A stretch of DNA of 6,179 bases from Christensenellaceae bacterium (GTDB taxonomy: Bacteria > Bacillota > Clostridia > Christensenellales > SZUA-584), in the NCBI GenBank assembly GCA_012719815.1, contig JAAXZP010000342.1, positions 1 through 6,179 of the forward strand, given 5' to 3'. A program made the position numbers and the translations under genes. The notes beneath the pieces were generated by a model that saw nothing but the letters and a program-made list of their open reading frames with translations, had not been told where the DNA came from and did no database searches. This document shows positions 1-5,928 of the stretch, piece by piece. The stretch's first letter is position 1. The number at the start of each line of letters is the position of its first letter.

Positions 1-2057
1 GCATCGAGGAGATATCGCCGCGCATGTTTTCGTTCAACGCGCCGTACGGCGCATGCCCGCACTGCCACGGCCTGGGCACCATCATGAAGATGGACGAAGA
101 CCTTATCGTCCCGGACAAGACCAAGTCGCTTGCCGAGGGCGCGATTCGCGTGCCGGGCTGGAATTCCGGCTCGGACAGCTGGGGCGCGCAGTATTTCAAG
201 GGCATGGCACGCCATTACGGTTTCGATATGAACACGCCGTTCGGCGAGCTGCCGCCGGACATCCAGAAAAAGATTCTGTACGGCACGGACGACGAGCGCT
301 TTGAGGTGGACTATTCCTCGGAGTACGGGCAGGGTACCTTCCTTAACCGCTTTGAGGGCATCATCCCCAATCTGGAGCGCCGCTACGTCCAGACGGACTC
401 CGAGATGATGAAGGCGGAGATCGAAAAGTACATGAGGACGCTGACGTGTCCGGTGTGCAACGGCACCCGTTTCAAGCCGGAGACTCTGGCGGTCAAGATA
501 GGCGGTAAAAACATCGCGGAAGTGTCCGACATGTCCATCGACCAGGCGCTGGACTTTTTTGATAACCTGTCGCTCACCGAGACGCAGCGCCTTATTGCGG
601 ACCGCGTACTGAAGGAACTGCACGCGCGGCTTAAGTTTCTCACCAATGTCGGGCTCTCATACCTCACGCTGTCGCGCGCGGCGGGTACGCTGTCGGGCGG
701 CGAAGCGCAGCGCATCCGCCTTGCCACGCAGATAGGCTCCGGCCTCACCGGCGTGCTGTACATACTCGACGAACCGAGCATCGGCCTGCACCAGCGCGAC
801 AATGGCAAGCTGCTCGCCACGCTGAAACAACTGCAGGCGCTGGGCAATACGCTCATCGTGGTGGAGCACGACGAGGAGACGATACTGGCTGCGGATTACG
901 TGATCGATATGGGGCCGGGCGCGGGCGTCCACGGCGGCACAGTCGTGTCTGCGGGCACGCCGGAGGAAATCATGCGCGACCCCAAATCGCTGACAGGCCA
1001 GTACCTGTCCGGCGCAAAGCGTATCGAAATACCGAAGAAGCGCCGCGAGCCCTCCGGCTGGTTCAAGGTGATCGGCGCGTCGGAGAACAACTTAAAAAAC
1101 ATAGACGCGGCGTTTCCGCTCGGCGTGATCACCGCAGTGACGGGCGTATCGGGTAGCGGCAAGTCCACGCTGGTCAACGAGATACTCTACAAAGCGCTGG
1201 CCCAGCAGCTTTACAACGCCAAGGACAAGCCGGGCCGCCATACGCGCATCGAGGGCGTCGAGCAAATAGACAAGGTGATCGCCATCGACCAGAGCCCCAT
1301 CGGGCGCACCCCGCGCTCCAACCCGGCCACATATACCGGCGTGTTCACTCACATCCGTGATCTGTTCGCTGCCACCAGGGACGCGAAAGTGCGCGGCTAC
1401 GGCAAGGGGCGTTTCTCGTTCAACGTGAAGGGCGGGCGATGCGAAGCCTGCGGCGGAGACGGTATCATCAAGATCGAGATGCACTTTCTGCCTGACGTGT
1501 ACGTGCCTTGCGAGGTGTGCAAGGGCGCGCGCTACAACCGCGAGACGCTGGAAGTGCGCTATAAGGGCAAAAACATACAGGAAGTGCTGGATATGACGGT
1601 GGAGGAGGCGCTCGCCTTTTTCGAGGGCATTCCGTCCATCCACAACATCATACAGGTGCTCTACGACGTGGGGCTGGGGTATATCCGGCTGGCGCAGCCG
1701 TCCACCACGCTGTCGGGCGGCGAGGCGCAGCGCGTCAAGCTGGCGACTTACCTCTCCAAGCGGCAGACGGGCAATACGCTGTTTATACTGGATGAGCCGA
1801 CCACCGGTTTGCATGCCGACGATGTGAACCGCCTGATCAAGATACTTGCGCGGCTGGCTGATAAGGGCAATACCGTCATCGTGATCGATCACAACCTGGA
1901 TGTCATCAAGTGCGCCGATTACTTGATCGACCTGGGACCGGACGGGGGCGACGGCGGCGGGCGGATCGTCGCGCAGGGGACGCCTGAGGAGCTGGCGCGC
2001 TGCCCCGAGAGCGCCACCGGATATTATTTGAGTCGGGTGCTGTCTAAAATCAGTTAA
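1..2057 (+). CDS. uvrA: UvrABC system protein A (excinuclease ATPase subunit), C-terminal ~70%, 5' truncated by window
   Basis: UvrA is the cytoplasmic damage-sensing ATPase of nucleotide excision repair; it dimerises, scans DNA and loads UvrB. The reading frame enters from outside the window (first full codon at position 3, IEEISPRMFSF) and runs to TAA at 2055-2057, giving 684 codons. Against E. coli UvrA (940 residues) about 260 N-terminal residues are missing, including the first Walker A and the first half of zinc finger 1. Visible in order: the second CxxC of that finger (CPHCHGLG, about 54-77); a further CxxC (CPVCNGTRF, 447-473); the NBD1 signature LSGGE (690-704), Walker B ILDEP and H-loop VVEHDEE; the NBD2 Walker A GVSGSGKST (1143-1169); the C-terminal zinc finger CxxC-X19-CxxC (1440-1520); the NBD2 signature LSGGE (1710-1724); Walker B FILDEP (1782-1799); and the H-loop VIDHN. 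All key residues are intact. The ATG at 24 is internal, not the start. No terminator is evident after the stop. Identification is essentially certain. Confidence 0.98.
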   Translation, partial: IEEISPRMFSFNAPYGACPHCHGLGTIMKMDEDLIVPDKTKSLAEGAIRVPGWNSGSDSWGAQYFKGMARHYGFDMNTPFGELPPDIQKKILYGTDDERFEVDYSSEYGQGTFLNRFEGIIPNLERRYVQTDSEMMKAEIEKYMRTLTCPVCNGTRFKPETLAVKIGGKNIAEVSDMSIDQALDFFDNLSLTETQRLIADRVLKELHARLKFLTNVGLSYLTLSRAAGTLSGGEAQRIRLATQIGSGLTGVLYILDEPSIGLHQRDNGKLLATLKQLQALGNTLIVVEHDEETILAADYVIDMGPGAGVHGGTVVSAGTPEEIMRDPKSLTGQYLSGAKRIEIPKKRREPSGWFKVIGASENNLKNIDAAFPLGVITAVTGVSGSGKSTLVNEILYKALAQQLYNAKDKPGRHTRIEGVEQIDKVIAIDQSPIGRTPRSNPATYTGVFTHIRDLFAATRDAKVRGYGKGRFSFNVKGGRCEACGGDGIIKIEMHFLPDVYVPCEVCKGARYNRETLEVRYKGKNIQEVLDMTVEEALAFFEGIPSIHNIIQVLYDVGLGYIRLAQPSTTLSGGEAQRVKLATYLSKRQTGNTLFILDEPTTGLHADDVNRLIKILARLADKGNTVIVIDHNLDVIKCADYLIDLGPDGGDGGGRIVAQGTPEELARCPESATGYYLSRVLSKIS

Positions 2058-2121
2058 ACCTTACTATTCAAAAAACCGATTATAGATTGAAAGGGTGTAG
2101 TGCGTCAATTAGGGTTGCCCC

Positions 2122-2136
2122 GGGAGGCTTCGCTTG
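2122..2136 (+). promoter_or_regulatory. Ribosome binding site and TTG start of the diguanylate cyclase
   Basis: GGGAGG at 2122-2127 lies 6 nt before TTG at 2134-2136. This site decides the start. The next in-frame methionine is residue 18, inside the first membrane segment, so starting there would destroy the anchor, whereas the TTG start gives a short basic N-terminus (MSIKLK) ahead of the hydrophobic stretch. The 76-bp gap after uvrA holds no promoter I would trust (a TATAGA at 2081-2086 has no good -35), so read-through from uvrA is possible. Confidence 0.75.
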
Positions 2137-3621
2137 AGCATTAAACTGAAGCTGACAATTTCAACAATTGCAGTTTTCCTGCTGATGGCGATTATCATCG
2201 GCGTGATTTTTTCTTCCGCCATGAGCTCCACACTCGCCAGCGAAGCCCGTTATGATGCGGGGCAGCAAAGTCACAAGGCTGCTCACGCTTTGGAAAAAAG
2301 CCTGGCCTCCGACACGCAGGTCATCCAGACGCTGGCGTCCGGCAGCATTGTGAAGGGCAGCGCCGACGAATACCTGTCGATGCTGATGAGTAGCGCGCGG
2401 CTGTCCAAGTTTGAATACATCGCGCTCCAGTGGAACGACAAGTGGTATATGGTGACTGCGGAAGGCTATCAGGCCATGAACGCGCCTTCCGGCATCAGCA
2501 ACGAGCTTCGCAGCTTAGTATTTTTCGGTTACCTGTACGAGGGCGAAACGCCCGGGCTGCTGATAGCTGAGCCTCTGGCGTCGGAAGGAGGCGCGATTTC
2601 GGGCAAGATAGTCGCCAAACGCTCGGTGGAGTGGCTGAGGAAAATTGTCGCCCTGGAAGACCTGCAGGACGATATTCCCGTATTGTTGGCCCTGCAGGAC
2701 GGCCGGATCATCTATCCTGCTGACATCGATGGGACAGTGACTGTCAAACCGCAGGAAGAAAGTGCCACAATCGTGGTGAATGCCAACGCCAAACCCAGCA
2801 CTTACGACGGCATGACCGTGCCGGTGATGGGCACACCACTGATCGTCAGCACTTATGTGGACATGGCCGTCATCGATAAAAAAATGCGGGAATATATCCA
2901 AAATTTTCTGGTTTTTACGGCGTTCGGCCTTGCATTTATCTCGGTCGTCGTGTATGGCGTCAGCTCGGTGCTCACCCGGTCCATCATTGATCTTGCCAAA
3001 TACACGGAGCAGGCGGACCTGACGGGAGCGCGCATGCCGGTAAAATTTACGCGGCGAAACGATGAGGTCGGTATTTTGGCCCGCTCATTTGCGCTGATGA
3101 TGAACAAGGTTTCCGGCTCGCTGGGCAAGATGCGCCATATGGCATACCACGACAACCTGACGGGCCTCAAAAACCGGTATTCGCTGGAACAGGATATCGA
3201 AAAGCTGATTAGCGCCAAAAAGCCGTTTGCCTTTGCGCTGATTGATATAGACGACTTCAAGATCATCAACGATATGATGGGGCACGCCGAAGGCGACCGC
3301 CTGCTGATCTGCATCTCCCGGATATTTGAAAGCCAGGAATCCGACACGCTGAAAGCGTACCGATGGGGCGGTGACGAGTTTGCCTTTATACTGACGGGAG
3401 AAGGGCGCCAAAGTTACGAGCAGGATATCAAAAAGGTGCTGGAGGAGGTATCGGCGCGCTTCAACAGCGAAAGCAAGTGGCGCATATCGATGAGCGCCGG
3501 TCTTTGTCTCTACCCGGACAGCGCTTCCGATTATGCGCAGCTGCTGGCTCTGGCGGACCAGGCGCTGATACTGTCCAAGCGCAGCGGCAAAGCGCGTTAT
3601 CGCTTCGATGAGGATATATAG
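2134..3621 (+). CDS. Membrane-anchored diguanylate cyclase (sensor-HAMP-GGDEF)
   Basis: Predicted to make cyclic di-GMP from two GTP in response to an external signal. The 495-residue protein has an N-terminal membrane helix (about residues 6-29), an extracytoplasmic region of about 225 residues (30-255), a second membrane helix (about 258-280), a HAMP linker (about 275-330) and a C-terminal GGDEF domain (about 335-495). The extracytoplasmic part resembles a Cache-type sensor only loosely (DGRIIYP near its end, then IVSTYVD before TM2), so that label is inference. The GGDEF domain carries HDNLTGLKNR, the metal- and nucleotide-binding IDIDDFKIIND, GHAEGD, and an intact RWGGDEF (GGDEF at residues 412-416, positions 3367-3381), so catalysis is expected. 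The allosteric RxxD inhibition site, which should begin nine residues before GG, reads SDTL and is absent. The late ADxALY motif reads ADQALI. The start is TTG with a good ribosome binding site, and a strong terminator follows. No EAL or HD-GYP domain is present. The ligand is unknown. Confidence 0.93.
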   Translation: MSIKLKLTISTIAVFLLMAIIIGVIFSSAMSSTLASEARYDAGQQSHKAAHALEKSLASDTQVIQTLASGSIVKGSADEYLSMLMSSARLSKFEYIALQWNDKWYMVTAEGYQAMNAPSGISNELRSLVFFGYLYEGETPGLLIAEPLASEGGAISGKIVAKRSVEWLRKIVALEDLQDDIPVLLALQDGRIIYPADIDGTVTVKPQEESATIVVNANAKPSTYDGMTVPVMGTPLIVSTYVDMAVIDKKMREYIQNFLVFTAFGLAFISVVVYGVSSVLTRSIIDLAKYTEQADLTGARMPVKFTRRNDEVGILARSFALMMNKVSGSLGKMRHMAYHDNLTGLKNRYSLEQDIEKLISAKKPFAFALIDIDDFKIINDMMGHAEGDRLLICISRIFESQESDTLKAYRWGGDEFAFILTGEGRQSYEQDIKKVLEEVSARFNSESKWRISMSAGLCLYPDSASDYAQLLALADQALILSKRSGKARYRFDEDI

Positions 3622-3634
3622 ACTGAAATAAAAC

Positions 3635-3661
3635 AAAACGGGCCCGCACGGGCCCTTTTTT
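3635..3661 (+). terminator. Rho-independent terminator, probably bidirectional
   Basis: GGGCCC (3640-3645), a GCAC loop (3646-3649) and GGGCCC (3650-3655) are followed by six T (3656-3661), beginning 18 nt after the diguanylate cyclase stop. On the other strand the same hairpin is followed by GTTTTGTTTTATTT, so it can also stop transcripts of the convergent DUF1295 gene, whose TGA complement (3661-3663) overlaps the last T of the tract. GGGCCC is itself palindromic, so other pairings are possible, but the 6-bp all-GC stem with a T-run is typical of an intrinsic terminator. Confidence 0.9.
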
Positions 3662-4542
3662 CATGCTGATTCGGTTGCACGCCTGGGAGGAAGCAGCAGC
3701 AGCATCGACGTGGCTTTTTTATAGTCGGCATAGCCGGGCCGCGTGGTGAGCAGACGCTTTTCCATCATGGGGATGCTGATGAACACGAACAGCAGCGGCA
3801 TCAGCACCGGGCCGAATATCAGCCACCACATATCGGGCCGCTGCCCCAGCATCATGATGTAGATACCCCACCAGAACGATACCTCGCCCAAATAATTGGG
3901 ATGGCGGGAGTATTTCCACAGCCCGTTCGTTATATGGCGGCCTTTATTGGCGGGGTCCCTGCGGAAGCGCCGCATCTGGCCGTCCGAGACGATCTGAAGC
4001 ACGGCGGCAATGATGCAAACAGCCGCACCGACGATGGTCAGCGCGCTGAGCTTTCCGGCGGACTGCGCGCAGTAATAAGCGGGCAGCAGGGCCGCAAACA
4101 CGACCAGCGTGGGCATCATATTGATGCCGAAGAAATTGATCAGCGGCCACAGGGCCGGGTTATTGTCATGCAGCATCGTATAGCGCCAGTCCTGGTGATG
4201 CATGCCTTCCCAGCCTATGATCCAGTTCAGCGTGAGCCGCACGCCCCAGAATAAAAGCACGGCAATAAAGAGCGCATCCGCCGCATCAAAAACGCGGGCA
4301 TTGAGAAGGAAGCAGACTTACAGCACGGGGGGCGCCACGCTCCAGTACGGGTCGTACATGCTGGAATTGGAAAAAACGAGGCCGGATGCCCATACCACCA
4401 CGGTGGCGACGACGTCCGCGCACAGGAACCGCCACACGGGCGGCAGCGGCAGCAGCCAGAACATGACCAGGCCTGCGAGGAAGGCCACCACATACACGAT
4501 GAGCACCACAAGCAGCGACAAAGGCTTGGACATATTTTTCAT
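3661..4542 (-). pseudogene. DUF1295 / steroid 5-alpha-reductase-like membrane protein, interrupted by in-frame TAA at codon 75
   Basis: One frame of 294 codons matches a DUF1295-family integral membrane protein, related to steroid 5-alpha-reductases and isoprenylcysteine methyltransferases; the substrate of bacterial members is mostly unknown. Codons 1-74 contain two membrane helices (about 8-30 and 39-57) and end with the family motif YDPYWSVAPPVL. Then comes TAA (complement of 4318-4320). The same frame continues with VCFLLNARVF, then FWGVRLTLNW (from about codon 98), several helices, WKYSRHPNYLGE (about 209-220), GPVLMPLLFVF, PMMEKRL and RPGYADYKK near the C-terminus. Both halves are collinear and together have full family length, so a single nonsense change is the only visible lesion. 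The ATG at 4542 is preferred: GGAGA lies 7 nt upstream, while the in-frame ATG at 4575 has no Shine-Dalgarno and lies just downstream of the -10 box. The later GTG (4260) has no ribosome site, so re-initiation looks unlikely. A sequencing error, a recent inactivation or read-through could each explain this. Confidence 0.85.
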
Positions 4543-4585
4543 GTGCGTTCTCCGAAAACATAAAGATAATTGCATTTAAATTATA
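4543..4585 (-). promoter_or_regulatory. Promoter -10 box and leader of the DUF1295 gene
   Basis: A perfect TATAAT on the minus strand (complement of 4580-4585) would place the transcript start near 4573, giving a leader of about 30 nt with GGAGA 7 nt before the ATG at 4542. The -35 region (about 4603-4609) reads only TTTTCG or CTTTTC, a poor match, so an activator may be needed or the promoter may be weak. The preserved promoter and ribosome site suggest the gene was functional until recently. Confidence 0.5.
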
Positions 4586-4619
4586 CGATAATTCCGCCGC
4601 GGCGAAAAGGGCTTATCGT
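4585..4619. repeat. Inverted repeat ACGATAA-N21-TTATCGT
   Basis: Perfect 7-bp arms at 4585-4591 and 4613-4619 flank 21 bp that contain the 10-bp palindrome CGCCGCGGCG (4595-4604). The right arm includes the stop codon of the 220-residue gene, and the left arm touches the -10 box of the DUF1295 gene, so the repeat covers that promoter's -35/spacer region. It has no T-run, so it is a poor terminator; an operator is possible. Confidence 0.4.
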
Positions 4620-5275
4620 GAGCTGTTCATGAATTTGAATATGTCTTCCGGCTTCATGCCCTGCATGGCAGCCATCATGCGCATCATGTTCTGTATGTTC
4701 TTCAGCTGGGACTGCTGTTCGGGCGGCATGAACATCGATATCGCCTCAAACATTTCCTCAGGCGAGGTCATGTTCATACGCCGCAGCTTCTCCAGACGCC
4801 TGACCAGCCGCGCGAAGTTTTCCTGCATCTGCACGGAGCGCTGCAGCGCGCGCATCAGCTCCGAGCTTTCGCGAGACGCGTAGTGCTGCAGTATCTCCAG
4901 CAAGGCCTGCTGGCGGGACATGCGGGAAAAGCCGTAAAGGTCCGCTCCGGGAAAGCCGTGCGGTATCTCCGGCGGGTTGGCCCGGTATTCTTCCGCTATT
5001 TTCTGCGCTTTCAGTATCTGATGAATCGCATCCCTGTCCCTTGCGCAGACATACGGCTCAATGCTCTTCAGCAAGTCCAGCACCGTTCCCTGACGCAGCC
5101 CGTCTTTCAGCGTCATCGCCAGAAGGAAGCTGAGTTCGGGGGTGAAGGCGGCATTTTTCAGTATGTCGTTTTCCGCCTGAGGGGCAGTGTCGTTTTTTTC
5201 CGCGCGAGGCGGTTCCCTGCGGGTGTACTGTATCTGACGGGATACCGGCCTTGGGCCATAGGGAAATATTGGCAT
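4613..5275 (-). CDS. Hypothetical helical protein with methionine-rich C-terminus, 220 aa
   Basis: I do not recognise this gene. It encodes 220 residues with no signal peptide or membrane span. Residues 1-40 are polar, Pro/Arg-rich and probably disordered. The rest looks alpha-helical: 45-95 (ending IHQILKAQKIAEEYR), a loop with PPEIPHGFPG (101-110), then helices from about 118 to 218. Residues 167-216 hold 12 methionines in 50 positions (for example NMMRMMAAM), reminiscent of the Met-rich M domain of SRP54 but without its other motifs. Two internal stretches, residues 68-87 and 175-194, can be aligned without gaps to each other and to residues 81-100 of the divergent 109-residue protein. The start ATG (5275) has GGAGG (complement of 5286-5290) 10 nt upstream and a good sigma-A-like promoter further up. 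The gene ends in TAA 70 nt before the DUF1295 start codon. Function unknown; a cytoplasmic protein-protein interaction role is only a guess. Confidence 0.8.
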   Translation of the reverse strand: MPIFPYGPRPVSRQIQYTRREPPRAEKNDTAPQAENDILKNAAFTPELSFLLAMTLKDGLRQGTVLDLLKSIEPYVCARDRDAIHQILKAQKIAEEYRANPPEIPHGFPGADLYGFSRMSRQQALLEILQHYASRESSELMRALQRSVQMQENFARLVRRLEKLRRMNMTSPEEMFEAISMFMPPEQQSQLKNIQNMMRMMAAMQGMKPEDIFKFMNSSR

Positions 5276-5285
5276 GGCAGCAAAT

Positions 5286-5337
5286 CCTCCACAGAAAGTC
5301 CGTGCTACATTTTATGCTGCGGCATGGTGTATGTGAA
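5286..5337 (-). promoter_or_regulatory. Sigma-A-like promoter and RBS of the 220-aa gene
   Basis: On the minus strand TTCACA (complement of 5332-5337) and TAAAAT (complement of 5309-5314) are separated by exactly 17 bp. Each matches five of six consensus bases. The predicted transcript start is near 5302, with GGAGG (complement of 5286-5290) 10 nt before the ATG at 5275. This supports the minus-strand frame over the overlapping plus-strand open frame. Confidence 0.65.
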
Positions 5338-5377
5338 CAAAGCCGCCCAAGGCGAATATACATGAGGTAAAGGAGGT
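5334..5377 (+). promoter_or_regulatory. Possible promoter and strong RBS of the 109-aa gene
   Basis: TGAACA (5334-5339) and TATACA (5357-5362) lie 17 bp apart, each four of six to the sigma-A consensus, giving a very short leader. The -35 overlaps the -35 of the divergent gene. The ribosome site AAAGGAGGT (5369-5377), ending 6 nt before the ATG at 5384, is nearly a perfect anti-16S match and clearly fixes the start. The promoter half of this call is weak; the ribosome site is firm. Confidence 0.45.
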
Positions 5378-5383
5378 GCCCAT

Positions 5384-5713
5384 ATGGCGAAAAGGGATTT
5401 GCGATCGTTCAAAAAAAAGGGGCTCACAAGCGAGGAAATTAAAACGGCGGCTCAGAAGGCCAACATTAAAATAGGCGACGTGCCTGAAGAACAGATCCAC
5501 AGCATGGAGGAGACGATTTCAAAATATCAGAACAAGAGCGAGAACGAGCTCATGAGCGATCTGGAAAGGATGATCCGCGAGGGGAGGAAAAACGGCACCT
5601 TCTCCGACGAAATGCTGGACGCCTTTGTGAAAAATGTCGGGCCCATGCTGGACAGCGCGCAGCGCAAACGGCTGGACACTATCGCACAGATGATCAAGAA
5701 TAAGCAAATTTGA
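5384..5713 (+). CDS. Hypothetical small helical protein, 109 aa
   Basis: I do not recognise this gene. It encodes 109 highly charged residues (rich in K, E, R), with no signal peptide, no cysteine and no membrane span, so it is probably cytoplasmic. The N-terminus is basic (MAKRDLRSFKKKG). A probable helix at 15-27 is followed by a short NIKIGDVPEE segment, then helices at about 36-49, 53-69 (ENELMSDLERMI), 74-88 and 90-106. Residues 81-100 align without gaps to two stretches of the divergently transcribed 220-residue protein, and the segment YQNKSENELMSDLER resembles YASRESSELMRALQR there. That suggests a shared or interacting helical unit, by inference only. Translation should be efficient given the near-ideal ribosome site at 5369-5377. 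The gene ends in TGA, followed by inverted repeats and then the murG promoter. High charge and a small size also fit a DNA- or RNA-associated adaptor, but no known motif supports this. Confidence 0.8.
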   Translation: MAKRDLRSFKKKGLTSEEIKTAAQKANIKIGDVPEEQIHSMEETISKYQNKSENELMSDLERMIREGRKNGTFSDEMLDAFVKNVGPMLDSAQRKRLDTIAQMIKNKQI

Positions 5714-5880
5714 CCGTATGACTGGCTGTATTTACATACGCCGCCTGGGCATGGATGCGCGGCGTTTAACTCTGCCGGAAAAGGGGACAGGCCTTCGTTC
5801 GCAAGGTCACTGACTGGAGGCAGAAACGGCTGCCGTTTAACGCATCTTTGCCATGGCTAATATAATATCAGTGGGATTTC
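5714..5880. other. Non-coding intergenic stretch rich in inverted repeats
   Basis: No gene is seen here. Visible structure: CGTATG (5715-5720) pairs with CATACG (5735-5740); ACGCCGC (5738-5744) pairs with GCGGCGT (5759-5765) and is followed by TTTAACTCT, a weak terminator-like arrangement for the 109-residue gene. These two stems share positions 5738-5740 and exclude each other. TCTGCC (5771-5776) pairs with GGCAGA (5819-5824) and encloses GGCCTT/AAGGTC (5790-5795 with 5803-5808, one G-U pair). A palindrome follows at 5824-5838. I cannot assign it to any known RNA family. Confidence 0.45.
5824..5838. repeat. 15-bp palindrome AAACGGC-T-GCCGTTT
   Basis: Perfect 7-bp arms around a single central T. 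It lies 22 bp before the first TATAAT upstream of murG, so it could be a repressor operator or a small hairpin. The octamer CGTTTAAC ending this element (5834-5841) also occurs at 5763-5770. Confidence 0.45.
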
Positions 5881-5921
5881 CAGACAGCGTATGGTATAAT
5901 ACGAAAATAAAATTGAAAGGG
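5861..5921 (+). promoter_or_regulatory. murG promoter region (two TATAAT boxes) and RBS
   Basis: There are two perfect TATAAT hexamers, at 5861-5866 and 5895-5900. The second is preceded by TG at 5892-5893, making an extended -10 (TGGTATAAT) that can work without a good -35; the bases at the -35 position (5872-5877, TGGGAT) are indeed poor. The predicted start near 5907 gives a leader of about 22 nt with GAAAGGG (5915-5921) 7 nt before the ATG. The upstream hexamer has only a weak TTTAAC (5836-5841) at a 19-bp spacing. Confidence 0.6.
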
Positions 5922-5928
5922 CGACGGA

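Noticed and set aside
687..1733. Near-identical DNA segments around the two LSGGEAQR motifs (687-713 and 1707-1733)
   Set aside because: They are the signature motifs of the two ATPase domains of UvrA, an ancient duplication, not a mobile repeat.
1092..1892. 266-codon open frame on the minus strand
   Set aside because: It lies wholly antisense to the conserved NBD2 of uvrA; GC-rich codons leave such frames open by chance, and its product has no recognisable motif.
2058..2133. Possible c-di-GMP riboswitch or promoter before the diguanylate cyclase
   Set aside because: The gap is only 76 bp, too short for a GEMM riboswitch, and no convincing -35/-10 pair or stable hairpin is visible.
2661..2700. 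Direct repeat CCTGCAGGAC at 2661-2670 and 2691-2700
   Set aside because: It is inside the coding region, in frame, and encodes LQD twice; 10 bp is short enough to be chance.
3901..4254. 117-codon open frame on the plus strand
   Set aside because: Antisense to the clearly homologous DUF1295 frame, so it is a shadow of real coding sequence.
3661..4260. Separate 199-residue gene starting at GTG 4260
   Set aside because: No ribosome site precedes the GTG, and the start would fall in the middle of a membrane segment of a family whose N-terminal part is encoded just upstream in the same frame.
4883..5365. 160-codon open frame on the plus strand
   Set aside because: Antisense to the 220-residue gene, which has a promoter with 17-bp spacing and a GGAGG site; this frame has no ribosome site and an unlikely composition.
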